Origin: Hungatella sp. UBA3048
Lineage (GTDB): Bacteria; Bacillota; Clostridia; Lachnospirales; Lachnospiraceae
Assembly: GCA_002367105.1 (NCBI GenBank)
Contig: DFCS01000009.1
Span: 13,453-77,452, forward strand
Length of the DNA: 64,000 bases
Direction of reading: 5' to 3'
Below are positions 34,513-42,925 of the stretch, in pieces. The notes beneath the pieces are model-generated. The model worked only from the letters and a program-made list of their open reading frames with translations. It searched no databases and was not told the origin of the DNA. Position 1 is the first letter of the stretch; each line of letters opens with the position of its first letter. The translations under genes and the position numbers were made by a program.

Positions 34513-35451
34513 TCACTTTAATGCATCTACAATCGTGTCAATATTTGCTTTAACGGTCAGGATATAAGTGCCGGCTCCGGACTGGGCATCGCCCAGGGAG
34601 TCGGAATAAAGCTCTCCGCCGATGGAAACATCAAAGCCCTTTGCTTTTACCGCAGCCTGCAGGGCTTCAATGGTTTTTGGCGGCACGGAAGATTCTACGA
34701 AAATTGCCTTAATCTGCCGTTCCACAATGAAATTGGCCAGATCACTTACATCGGCGGTACCTGCTTCCGCATCGGTGCTGATGCCCTGCAGACCCCGCAC
34801 CTCAAAGCCATAGGCTTTGCCAAAGTATTGAAACGCATCGTGAGCGGTCACCAGTACGCGCTGTTTCTCCGGCAGTTCATCGGCCCGGCTGCGAATGTAC
34901 ATATCAGTCTCATCAAGCTCTTTTAAGTAAGTATCCAGATTTGTTTCATAGTCTGCCTTTCCATTGGGATCGGCGTCTGTTAATCCTTTAGCAACGGTTT
35001 TAGCTGCATCCTTCCATAGGGAAACATCGAACCAGATATGAGGATCGTGGATGGAGTTGTCATCCTCCCATGCCAGAAGCCTGGATTCGTCTAAGCCCTT
35101 TTCAATGCTGATGACTGCCGATCCCTGGTTTGACAGGTTTTCAAATATTTCCCCCATTTTTCCTTCCAGATGCAGGCCGTTATATACTACCACATCCGCT
35201 TTCTGCATCAGGGATACATCTCCGGCACTGGCCTGATACAAATGTGGGTCTATACCCGGCCCCATCAGGCCGTTTACCGTAACCCGTTCTCCGCCGATGG
35301 ATGAAACCAGATCAGCCAGCATAGTGGTGGTGGTGACTATATTTAATTTATCTTTTGATGAGTCAGTGTTTGCTACCGGAGCAGAACAGCCCGTGAGCAA
35401 TAAGGTGAAACTTAAGATCGTACTAAGAATGACTTTCATTTTTTGATTCAT
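34513..35451 (-). CDS. Metal-binding lipoprotein (TroA/MntA/PsaA-like cluster A-I)
   Basis: 312 aa. Signal with lipobox LLLTGC (Cys22). The first His ligand lies in GPGIDPHLYQAS, a second in DPHIWFDVSLW, and the long linking helix and C-terminal lobe follow (LVTAHDAFQYFGKAYGFEVRGLQGIS). Spelling of these motifs suits Mn/Fe binders better than zinc binders, and no His-rich zinc loop is present. GGAGG precedes the ATG. It follows the DtxR-family gene by 36 bp and so probably shares its promoter. Confidence 0.92.
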   Translation of the reverse strand: MNQKMKVILSTILSFTLLLTGCSAPVANTDSSKDKLNIVTTTTMLADLVSSIGGERVTVNGLMGPGIDPHLYQASAGDVSLMQKADVVVYNGLHLEGKMGEIFENLSNQGSAVISIEKGLDESRLLAWEDDNSIHDPHIWFDVSLWKDAAKTVAKGLTDADPNGKADYETNLDTYLKELDETDMYIRSRADELPEKQRVLVTAHDAFQYFGKAYGFEVRGLQGISTDAEAGTADVSDLANFIVERQIKAIFVESSVPPKTIEALQAAVKAKGFDVSIGGELYSDSLGDAQSGAGTYILTVKANIDTIVDALK

Positions 35452-35487
35452 GAGAAACCTCCTGAAAATATATTTGGTGTTATCCCC

Positions 35488-36135
35488 CTATGTCTCATCT
35501 ACATAGATTTGACAGGCGGCCTTATAACTGATTTGGACACGTCTTCCTTCCAGATCGAGGGTCAGCGGCCCTTCGTATGCAGCGGCTTCTATTATGCGGA
35601 CAGAGCATCCAATGGTGATTCCGCTTTCCTGCAGATAGTCTAACAGTTCTTTTTCTTCTTTTACTCGCCGGATATGGGAGGACGCACCCATAGGAAGCAG
35701 GTTCAAGGTCAGCAGCGGAGCGTAGTCGATTTGGCCGTCAGGATGGGGAATTGCGCTGCCGTGGGGGCAATAGGCAGGGTAATTCAGAAATTTATCCAGC
35801 CGGGCGGTCAGCCGTGACGGAGTGATATGTTCCAGCAGTTCCGCGTCTTCATGCGCCTCGCTCCACGAGTAGCCAAGATGGCGCATCAGAAAAACCTCCC
35901 AGAGCCGGTGGCCCCGCACCAGTGAAATGGCAACCTGAATTCCATCAGGCGTCAGGCATGAACCTTTGTAGGGCTCATAATGGATCAGCCCCTCCCGTTT
36001 CAGCTTTCCAAGCATTTCTGTCACAGAAGCAGGAGCGATCTGCAAAGTTTCCGCAATCTGCTTATTGCTTACCAGCTCTTCCATACCGCCGAGCTTATAA
36101 ATAGCTTTTAAATAATCTTCTTTGTTTGGTGTCAT
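35488..36135 (-). CDS. DtxR/MntR-family metal-dependent regulator
   Basis: 215 aa. Residues 1-65 are the winged helix (EDYLKAIYKLGG and QIAPASVTEMLGKLKREGLI), 70-135 the metal-binding dimerisation domain with HRLWEVFLMRHLGYSWSEAHEDAELLEH, and 145-215 a FeoA/SH3-like domain. The frame extends to 36360, but the start at 36135 has GGAGGA directly upstream and begins at the family's usual position. It lies in front of the metal transporter and behind a DtxR-type operator, so it should repress the whole operon when metal is plentiful. Confidence 0.92.
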   Translation of the reverse strand: MTPNKEDYLKAIYKLGGMEELVSNKQIAETLQIAPASVTEMLGKLKREGLIHYEPYKGSCLTPDGIQVAISLVRGHRLWEVFLMRHLGYSWSEAHEDAELLEHITPSRLTARLDKFLNYPAYCPHGSAIPHPDGQIDYAPLLTLNLLPMGASSHIRRVKEEKELLDYLQESGITIGCSVRIIEAAAYEGPLTLDLEGRRVQISYKAACQIYVDET

Positions 36136-36212
36136 TTTATCTTCCTCCGATTTAGATATATAAACCCCGCCATCTGCGTGGGTAAAGAAATTGTTTGAAG
36201 AGTAAAAGGTAT

Positions 36213-36317
36213 TTATACCGCTAATATTTTCACAATTCCCCCAATCAGCAGGATAAGGGCGGTTACTATTAAAGTAGGTATCTTGCTGCGAAAAAGCTGT
36301 TTTGTATAAGTATCCAT
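36213..36317 (-). CDS. 34-aa single-span membrane peptide in the metal operon leader
   Basis: The peptide has a basic N-terminus (MDTYTKQLFRSKIP) and one hydrophobic segment (TLIVTALILLIGGIVKILAV). AGGAGG lies 7 bases before the ATG. It is the first cistron after the DtxR-type operator and precedes the regulator by 77 bases. It resembles small transporter-associated membrane peptides (compare MntS or KdpF in concept only), but no family is recognised. It overlaps the frame that extends the regulator upstream in another register. Confidence 0.6.
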   Translation of the reverse strand: MDTYTKQLFRSKIPTLIVTALILLIGGIVKILAV

Positions 36318-36351
36318 AATTTTCCTCCTGTTGTATTGTAGTGTTTAAATG

Positions 36352-36400
36352 TTTAGGCATACCTAAACTTTATTATATTATATGCCTAAATATGTGGGAA
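36352..36400 (-). promoter_or_regulatory. DtxR-type operator and promoter of the metal operon
   Basis: TTTAGGCATACCTAAA (36352-36367) is a near-perfect dyad of DtxR/MntR type just downstream of a minus-strand TATAAT (36377-36372). A second half-site TGCCTAAA lies at 36383-36390 in the spacer. A weak TTCCCA (36400-36395) lies 17 bases from the -10. The sites flank the -10, as expected for repression. Confidence 0.75.
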
Positions 36401-36500
36401 TGCAAGTGGTTTACATATAAAATCAATCATTTCATTATTCAGATCTGTTAGGGGAGGGAAATAACGTTTCCCTTGGCTAATTTATGGGACCTAAGTAGAA

Positions 36501-36517
36501 AGTGTTACGAATACACT
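36501..36517. promoter_or_regulatory. Dyad upstream of the second DtxR-family gene
   Basis: AGTGTTACGAATACACT is an inverted repeat (AGTGT/ACACT) 28 bases before the start codon, close to a TATATAAAG stretch. It is a candidate operator or promoter element; its spelling differs from the TTTAGG box on the other side of the divergent region. Confidence 0.35.
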
Positions 36518-36544
36518 ATATAAAGTTAAAGAAACAGAGGATGA

Positions 36545-37102
36545 ATGACAATGAGCCAACTTCCGCCTCAGGAATTCCGTACCGTCCGGGGATATGAACT
36601 GAAAAAACAAAATGAGAGCAGACTTACGCCTGCTCTTGAGGATTATCTTGAAATGGTATACCGAATGTGTCTGGAAGAGAGCTGCACTCGCATAAACAGA
36701 CTTTCAGGGCAGCTTCACGTTCGTCCATCGTCTGCGTCAAAGATGGTATCCAAGCTTGTCCAGCTTGGGTATTTGAGATACGATGGCCTTGAAAATATCC
36801 TGCTGACTGATGAGGGAAAAATAACCGGCAATTATCTGCTGGAACGTCATAATATTTTGGAACGTTTTTTTACCATGCTTAAAAGCCCGTGCCCTTTGGA
36901 AGAAGCAGAATTGGTTGAACACATGCTGGGGGATTTGACTGTATTGGAAATAAAGGTGCTGATGGAGTTCTTTATCCAAAATCCGGATATAGAAAAACAG
37001 TATGAGAATTTTAGGGATATGGTTATCTTCAAGCAAGCTTTTATAAGTTGCCTCCACGCCGATCGCCCCAATCGGAGCAGTGAAGAAATGCAAAAAAGCT
37101 GA
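36545..37102 (+). CDS. Second DtxR-family metal-dependent regulator
   Basis: 185 aa. Winged helix at about 25-85 (LTPALEDYLEMVYRMCLEES and VRPSSASKMVSKLVQLGYLRYD) and dimerisation domain at 90-150 with GNYLLERHNILERFF and CPLEEAELVEHML. It lacks the SH3-like third domain, as in MntR. It is divergent from the metal operon. AGAGG is upstream, with ATG 36545 and 36551 both usable. Whether both regulators act on the shared region cannot be told. Confidence 0.85.
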   Translation: MTMSQLPPQEFRTVRGYELKKQNESRLTPALEDYLEMVYRMCLEESCTRINRLSGQLHVRPSSASKMVSKLVQLGYLRYDGLENILLTDEGKITGNYLLERHNILERFFTMLKSPCPLEEAELVEHMLGDLTVLEIKVLMEFFIQNPDIEKQYENFRDMVIFKQAFISCLHADRPNRSSEEMQKS

Positions 37103-37139
37103 CACTTCTGCAAGGAATTGATTGCAGAAGTCATCAGCT
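37097..37139. terminator. Long hairpin overlapping the regulator stop codon
   Basis: AGCTGACACTTCTGCAA pairs with TTGCAGAAGTCATCAGCT over about 16 positions. The A-run on its left gives a T tract only for minus-strand transcription, so it best terminates leftward transcripts. Confidence 0.5.
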
Positions 37140-37152
37140 TAATAAGCGGTTA

Positions 37153-37198
37153 GCTATAATAGCACAGGGAGAACTTCATTCCCTTTAGCTATTATAGC
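37153..37198. repeat. Second long inverted repeat in the convergent gap
   Basis: GCTATAATAGC (37153-37163) pairs perfectly with GCTATTATAGC (37188-37198), with an inner GGGA/TCCC pair. No T tract on either strand. Together with the neighbouring hairpin it fills the gap between two convergent regulator genes. Confidence 0.5.
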
Positions 37199-37307
37199 GG
37201 AGACGGTTGAAAATTTCAATATCAATCATAATTCTTATAATTCTCTTGCCCATATCTCATTACAATACAAAGTATCGCATCAGAAAGTCTAATCAAGATG
37301 CAAACCA

Positions 37308-39506
37308 CTAATCCCTGTTTAAAAACTGTTCATCATACATCTTCTGCGCATGATCCAATGCAACTGTGGGGGATTGAACATTGCTGTAGGCATTTTTCAC
37401 CGCCATACCGATAATGCTCAAAAAACGGCGCTCATCAAATGGAAAACCGGACAACTCAGGCACCCGCCGTCCTTTGGCCATTACAAAGCATTCCTTTGCA
37501 AAATTTAACCAGGGATAAGAATTGACAATTTCATAATTTTCATAGGATTTCTTACAGGGAGAAACACTCCCCAGCAGTGTTTCGGCAGAAGCGATTGTTT
37601 CACTGCATATCCAACGGATAAAGGACAATGCCTCATTGGCCCGGCGGCTGTATTTTGAAACGCCGAGAGTTCCGCCGCCAATGACTGGGTTGCCGCCAGG
37701 AACCAGAGCATAGCCAATATTACCCACAACCTTAGAAGTTGAACTGAGAAGGTCAGAGGCATAGTTGCTGTACAACAGGGTCATCGCAATGTTTCCGCTG
37801 GCAAAAGACGTGGCGGTATTGGTCCACCAGGAATTATACTTTGGACTGGAATAATTGCGGATCTCCACAAGCTGTTCCAATGCCCGGACAGCAGCCGGGG
37901 AATTCAGGGTCACATTGTAGCGCTCGTCATACAGATTGTCCTGATGACTGAAAAAACGGGCTAAAAATTCAGAGCCTGCAACTCCAGTGGAACCAAGGGT
38001 GAGAGTGGACCCATAATCCACAGGGGATGCCGGGTTTAAGGATTTTGTAAAAAACGCGGCAATGCGGTTGAACTTATCAAAGGTGTCCGGCGGAAGCAGT
38101 TCTTCCCGGTATTTTTCAAAATACGTGCGGCGGTAAATAGGGTCATTGAACAAATCTTTTCTGTAAAACAGCAGCAGCATACTTGGAGAGGTGGGCAATG
38201 CGTAAACATGCCCGTTGATCATTGAAAACGGTTCAATGGTGCCGTCTATAAATTCATTGAGACATTGGGAGACCGAAGGATCAATTCCATCCAATGGCTG
38301 TAATATTTTTTCTGCAAACCAGGATAACCAGGTCACATCCAAACGCAGGATGTCGAATACGGAGTCCTTTGACATGTTTGTAAATGCTTCATAGATTTCA
38401 TCGTAGGAATAAATAGTAATATTAACCGGTATTCCTGTTTTTTGTGTATATAGGCGGGAAAGACTGCGAAGGGTGTAAGCGCTGGGGGTGTCAAGGGTCA
38501 GGATGTTTAAAGGCGATTTGTTATCGCTGTAGATGATGTTTGAAAACCAGTCACGGAAACCTGAATTTTCAAGAATTCTTTTCTCCGGATATTTACCTGG
38601 AAGATCATTTTCAATAAGGGTTTCTGCAGCGATTTTTCCCAACTGGCGGTAATTCAGCTCGTATTTATCAAAGTCGTTTTCAGGTAAGGTGAATACAGGA
38701 GAAACGGTGTGTATATTTAAGCTGAGCTCCGGGTAAAAGGTATTGTGTATATCTTTTACAGATTCAGCAAAACCGTAATTGGATATAAAAATGGCCTGGG
38801 GTGTGGAATCGTTGAAGATCTGCATCACGTTCTGCAGTTTCCTGAAAGAGTCCGTTTGTATGTGGTACACGGAACAGGAGGAGTTCTTCATCGTTTCCAT
38901 AAAGCCGTCATAAAATGCCAGCTCATTGGACAGCCGAAGACTGCCAGTCAAAATACAGATATTTGTATATTTCTTTTCCAAAGCCTTTCTTGCTAATTCC
39001 TTTCCGGCCTGTCCATAGTTGAATCCAATATATTTACAGGATATATCAGGATCCCGCTCAATGAAAATGATATTTTCCCGAATCTTTTTCTTCCCATCCA
39101 GGTATGGAATATAGTCTGACTGGGAGGTAAAGGAAGTAAATGATGCAATTCCGGCGGGCATAAGGGAACGTATGTCCTGTAAGGAATTGATCTCAGCATC
39201 CGGCTGATCGTCATTGGTGAGATACTGGCATACGGAATAATTATGATTTTCGGCATATGTCTTAAAACTCATAAAAAAATCGATGTATTGTTTGGAGCGC
39301 AGGTTTGGGAGAATTACGGCCAATAAATCGGATCGCCCCTTGCGCAGTAATTTGGCTCTTTCATTGGGGATATATCCAAGAGCGGCAGCGGCATCCATTA
39401 CCTGTTTTATTTTTTCGCTGCTGACGTTGCCTTTTTCATTTAGAACATTTGAAACAGTTCCCTGGGCAACACCGGCGGCCCTGGCAATATCTTTAATAGT
39501 AACCAT
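37308..39506 (-). CDS. LacI-family regulator fused to a family-1 solute-binding protein domain
   Basis: 732 aa, twice the length of LacI proteins. Residues 1-50 are the LacI HTH and hinge (TIKDIARAAGVAQGTVSNVLNE). Residues 60-330 form the periplasmic-binding-like sensor. Residues about 340-732 match an extracellular solute-binding protein, with LPTSPSMLLLFYRKDLFND and the NSWWTNTATSFASGNIAMTL segment. There is no signal peptide, so this second sensor works in the cytosol. The frame is continuous with no stop or shift at the junction. It diverges from an importer operon whose promoter carries a LacI-type operator. It probably binds two ligands, or one ligand with two lobes. Confidence 0.88.
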   Translation of the reverse strand: MVTIKDIARAAGVAQGTVSNVLNEKGNVSSEKIKQVMDAAAALGYIPNERAKLLRKGRSDLLAVILPNLRSKQYIDFFMSFKTYAENHNYSVCQYLTNDDQPDAEINSLQDIRSLMPAGIASFTSFTSQSDYIPYLDGKKKIRENIIFIERDPDISCKYIGFNYGQAGKELARKALEKKYTNICILTGSLRLSNELAFYDGFMETMKNSSCSVYHIQTDSFRKLQNVMQIFNDSTPQAIFISNYGFAESVKDIHNTFYPELSLNIHTVSPVFTLPENDFDKYELNYRQLGKIAAETLIENDLPGKYPEKRILENSGFRDWFSNIIYSDNKSPLNILTLDTPSAYTLRSLSRLYTQKTGIPVNITIYSYDEIYEAFTNMSKDSVFDILRLDVTWLSWFAEKILQPLDGIDPSVSQCLNEFIDGTIEPFSMINGHVYALPTSPSMLLLFYRKDLFNDPIYRRTYFEKYREELLPPDTFDKFNRIAAFFTKSLNPASPVDYGSTLTLGSTGVAGSEFLARFFSHQDNLYDERYNVTLNSPAAVRALEQLVEIRNYSSPKYNSWWTNTATSFASGNIAMTLLYSNYASDLLSSTSKVVGNIGYALVPGGNPVIGGGTLGVSKYSRRANEALSFIRWICSETIASAETLLGSVSPCKKSYENYEIVNSYPWLNFAKECFVMAKGRRVPELSGFPFDERRFLSIIGMAVKNAYSNVQSPTVALDHAQKMYDEQFLNRD

Positions 39507-39654
39507 AAAATACCTCCATAATTTACCAAAAACAAATGATTATCTATAGTATAACATATAAAACAAAAAAATGAAACCTCTTTTTAAATGTGAAAAACGA
39601 ACATTAAAATATAAAATTAAGTAAATATATTGTATGAAATATATAAAAATAATA

Positions 39655-39683
39655 TTGACACGTTTCAATCTCTGTGATAAACT
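39655..39683 (+). promoter_or_regulatory. Promoter of the Ugp-like operon with LacI-type operator
   Basis: TTGACA (39655-39660), 17-bp spacer, TAAACT (39678-39683). TGACACGTTTCA (39656-39667) differs by one base from the LacI-family palindrome TGAAACGTTTCA and overlaps the -35, as expected for repression by the adjacent regulator. Confidence 0.65.
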
Positions 39684-39725
39684 ACCCATGTAAATATCAA
39701 TTGTTGAATTTAAGGAGGGGTTGTT

Positions 39726-41123
39726 TTGAAAAAAATGAGACATTTATCTGCGATCACATTGGCAATGGTCATGGCTGCAGCAGGAGTATTGACTGGGTGC
39801 GGCGGCAATTCAACAGGTGCAACAAAGGCAGAGCAAACGGAAACAAAAGCCGGGTCAGTCTCTGCGGATACTGATTCTGCAAAAGCCGAGACTCAGGGAA
39901 ATACGGGGGATGTATTGCGCCTGACTTTCTACTATCCGGTTAACGTAGGCGGATCAGCAGCACAGCTTATTGAGAAAATCTGCACGGACTTTAATCTGGA
40001 GAATCCAGATATTGTAGTTGAACCTGTTTATACAGGAAACTATGATGACACAGTTACAAAAATCCAGACGGCCGTACAGGGAGGAACCCCGCCGGATGTG
40101 TTTGTAAGTTTGGCGACTCAGAGATTTACCATGTCATCTACAGGTATGGCTATGCCGCTGGATGATTTTATTGCAGCTGACGGAGATGAAGGAAAAGCAT
40201 TCATCGCAGACTTTCTTCCAGGATTCATGGAAGACTCCTATGTAGATGGAAAGATTTATTCCATTCCCTTCCAGAGAAGTACGGAGATCCTCTATTATAA
40301 TAAAGACTTGTTTAAAGAAGCCGGACTTGATCCGGAGAAGCCGCCCAGAACCTGGGAAGAGCTGGCGGATTATGCGGTTAAGCTGACAAACAGCGACCAT
40401 TATGGTGTTGGCATCGCTTTGAATTCCGGCTCTGCCCAGTGGACGTTCACAGGATTTGCATTACAGAACAGCAAAGACGGTAAAAGCCTTATGAGTGAGG
40501 ATGGAAAGACCGTTTACTTTAATACCCCTGAAAATGTAGAAGCCCTTCAGTTCTGGCTGGATCTCCAGAATAAATACAAATGCATGGCAGAAGGGATCGT
40601 ACAATGGACCGACCTGCCCACACAGTTCCTGGCCGGGGAAGTAGCTATGATCTATCATACCACCGGAAATATGGCCAATATCAACAGCAACGCCAGGTTT
40701 GAGTTCGGTACGGCATTCCTGCCGGGACATGCACGGGATGCGGCTCCCACAGGCGGCGGAAATTTCTATATTTCAAACGGAATTGCAAAGGAGCGTGCGG
40801 ATGCAGCTTGGAAATTCATTAAATTTGCTACTTCTACGGAAAGAGCAGCCCAATGGAGCCTGGATACTGGTTACGTAGCGACCAGACAGTCTTGCTATGA
40901 TACGGATCTGATGAAAGATTATTACGCAAAGGTTCCTCAGGCTTCCATCGCTTATGAGCAGCTTCCCTATGCAAAACCAGAGCTGACGACATATAACGCG
41001 GCTGAAATATGGAGAATTTTAAATGATAACATCCAGGCGGCAGTAGTGGGAGATATGACAACACAGGAAGCTCTGGACCAGGCCCAGGAGGAAGCAGAGG
41101 AAGTTTTAGCAGATTTTCAATAA
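39726..41123 (+). CDS. Ugp-like solute-binding lipoprotein
   Basis: 465 aa. Signal with lipobox VLTGC, a Thr/Ala/Lys-rich linker, then a family-1 binding domain. GNYDDTVTKIQTAVQGGTPPDV and LYYNKDLFKEAGLDPEKPP are close to the UgpB group, which binds sn-glycerol-3-phosphate and glycerophosphodiesters. The TTG at 39726 is the start: AAGGAGG ends 7 bases upstream, while the next ATG (39735) is too far. First gene of the operon; a hairpin follows it. Confidence 0.9.
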   Translation: MKKMRHLSAITLAMVMAAAGVLTGCGGNSTGATKAEQTETKAGSVSADTDSAKAETQGNTGDVLRLTFYYPVNVGGSAAQLIEKICTDFNLENPDIVVEPVYTGNYDDTVTKIQTAVQGGTPPDVFVSLATQRFTMSSTGMAMPLDDFIAADGDEGKAFIADFLPGFMEDSYVDGKIYSIPFQRSTEILYYNKDLFKEAGLDPEKPPRTWEELADYAVKLTNSDHYGVGIALNSGSAQWTFTGFALQNSKDGKSLMSEDGKTVYFNTPENVEALQFWLDLQNKYKCMAEGIVQWTDLPTQFLAGEVAMIYHTTGNMANINSNARFEFGTAFLPGHARDAAPTGGGNFYISNGIAKERADAAWKFIKFATSTERAAQWSLDTGYVATRQSCYDTDLMKDYYAKVPQASIAYEQLPYAKPELTTYNAAEIWRILNDNIQAAVVGDMTTQEALDQAQEEAEEVLADFQ

Positions 41124-41134
41124 TATAGGAAACC

Positions 41135-41165
41135 GAAAGGGGATTGCAGCTTGCAAACCCCTTTC
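41135..41165 (+). terminator. Intercistronic hairpin after the Ugp-like lipoprotein
   Basis: GAAAGGGG (41135-41142) pairs with CCCCTTTC (41158-41165), with an inner TTGCA/TGCAA pair, followed by a short TTT. It probably protects or partly terminates the binding-protein mRNA, as in the first transporter operon. Confidence 0.5.
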
Positions 41166-41187
41166 TTTAAAGAAGGGTGACGGATCG

Positions 41188-42084
41188 ATGAATGGTGATT
41201 TAAAAAAGAGGAAGGAATTGAGACATAATTTCACGGCGTGGATGCTCGTTGCCCCGGCACTGGCGTTCATGCTGGTATTTACAGCTTACCCTGTATTCAG
41301 GAGTCTGTATTTAAGCCTTATGAAATACAAAATGGGAATGGGGGCGACGGAGCTTATTGGGCTGGAAAACTATGCAAAACTGTTTTCATCAAAGCTGTTT
41401 TGGAAGGTAATGGGTAATACAGTCTTTTTTGCGCTGATTACCGTATTGCCCAGCATGGCTGTGGGATTGGGCCTTGCCGTTCTGGTAAATAGAAGGAGTC
41501 GGACCATCGGTTTTGTTAGAACGGCTTTCTTCTATCCGGTTGTAATGCCTATGATAGCCATAGCCAGTGTCTGGATGTTCATCTTTATGGCGAAAAACGG
41601 ATTGTTTGACCAGATGCTCATAAGCATGGGCTTTCGTCCGTTAAACGTCCTGTCAAAGAAGAGTACGGTGCTGCCTGCCATGGCAGTCATGTATGTATGG
41701 AAGGAGGCAGGATATTTGATGGTATTTTTCCTGTCGGGGATCCAGAGCATATCAACGGAGGTCATGGAGGCTGCAAAGATCGACGGGGCTGGAAGTTTAA
41801 AAATCTTTAGAAAGATTACCCTTCCATTGCTGGCCCCTACTTTTCTTTTTGTATCGACCATTGCCTTTACGAATAGCTTTAAGCTTGTGGATCATGTAGT
41901 GATCATGACAGAGGGGGCTCCTAACAATGCCAGCACCCTCCTGCTTTACTACATTTACCAGCAGGGTTTTACGAATTTTAATTATGGTGTGTCTTCTGCA
42001 CTGACGGTTATCATGCTTGTCTTGCTGTTAATTGTATCACTGCCGAGATTTATAAGCCAGGACAAGAAGATCCATTATAATTAG
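41188..42084 (+). CDS. CUT1 ABC transporter permease (UgpA-like)
   Basis: 298 aa with six membrane segments. The EAA loop reads MEAAKIDGAGSLKIFRKITLP. The stretch VDHVVIMTEGAPNNASTLLLY is typical of the UgpA group. AAGAAGGGTGA lies upstream. It pairs with the next permease; no ATPase is encoded nearby, so a shared UgpC/MsmX-type subunit is inferred. Confidence 0.92.
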   Translation: MNGDLKKRKELRHNFTAWMLVAPALAFMLVFTAYPVFRSLYLSLMKYKMGMGATELIGLENYAKLFSSKLFWKVMGNTVFFALITVLPSMAVGLGLAVLVNRRSRTIGFVRTAFFYPVVMPMIAIASVWMFIFMAKNGLFDQMLISMGFRPLNVLSKKSTVLPAMAVMYVWKEAGYLMVFFLSGIQSISTEVMEAAKIDGAGSLKIFRKITLPLLAPTFLFVSTIAFTNSFKLVDHVVIMTEGAPNNASTLLLYYIYQQGFTNFNYGVSSALTVIMLVLLLIVSLPRFISQDKKIHYN

Positions 42085-42097
42085 AGGGGAGAAGGTT

Positions 42098-42913
42098 ATG
42101 AAGAACTTAAAAAAATTATTAATATCCATTTGTTCCGTACTGCTGGCAACCGCGTGGTTGGCTCCTCTGTTTTGGCTTGTGTGTACAGCTTTAACGGAGC
42201 CTACGTTTAAAATGACGTTCTTTCCCAATTCCGGGTTTACTCTGGGCAATATCATGTATGTGTGGAATGCCATACCCTTTGGAAGATATTATTTAAATAC
42301 CCTCTTCCTTGTTGCAGTAACATTTTGTATTCAGTTTGTTACATCTACCTTGGCTGGATATGCCCTTGGTGTCATGGAGTTTAAGGGACAGTATCTGGTG
42401 ATGGCAGTGATTTTTATGCAGATCATTATACCCAATGATGTACTTATTACGCCTAACTTTATGACCTTATCGGAGATGGGGCTTACAGATACAAAGCTGG
42501 GCATCATGCTGCCGTTTTATGGAAGCGCTCTGGCAATCTTCCTTTTAAGGCAGCATTTTAAGACCATACCAAGGGCCTTAGCGGAAGCGGCAAGAATTGA
42601 CGGCGCAAATATATGGCAGACCATCTGGCAGGTATATATGCCATGTGCAAAGCCAGCATATATGTCATTTGCGGTCATTTCGGTCAGCTATCACTGGAAC
42701 AATTATCTGTGGCCGTTGATTGTAACAAATTCCCCTGCAAACCGTACCCTGACGGTCGGTCTTGCCATTTTTGCAAAATCCAAGGAAGCAAATATGCAGT
42801 GGGCGAATGTCTGCGCTGCTACGTTAATTATCATACTGCCGTTATTAATAGCCTTTTTCATCCTGCAAAGACAATTTATGAGCAGCTTTGTCAGTGCAGG
42901 CATCAAGGAGTAG
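42098..42913 (+). CDS. CUT1 ABC transporter permease (UgpE-like)
   Basis: 271 aa with six membrane segments and the EAA loop LAEAARIDGANIWQTIWQVYMP. The N-terminal outer loop (FTLGNIMYVWNAIPFGRYYLNT) fits the UgpE group. It starts 13 bases after the previous stop with GAGGGGAG upstream. Confidence 0.92.
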   Translation: MKNLKKLLISICSVLLATAWLAPLFWLVCTALTEPTFKMTFFPNSGFTLGNIMYVWNAIPFGRYYLNTLFLVAVTFCIQFVTSTLAGYALGVMEFKGQYLVMAVIFMQIIIPNDVLITPNFMTLSEMGLTDTKLGIMLPFYGSALAIFLLRQHFKTIPRALAEAARIDGANIWQTIWQVYMPCAKPAYMSFAVISVSYHWNNYLWPLIVTNSPANRTLTVGLAIFAKSKEANMQWANVCAATLIIILPLLIAFFILQRQFMSSFVSAGIKE

Positions 42914-42925
42914 GGGGAGAGGACG

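Noticed and set aside
36136..36360. 75-residue N-terminal extension of the DtxR-family regulator
   Set aside because: The extension overlaps the operator leader and the small peptide gene; the start with GGAGGA at 36135 matches the family.
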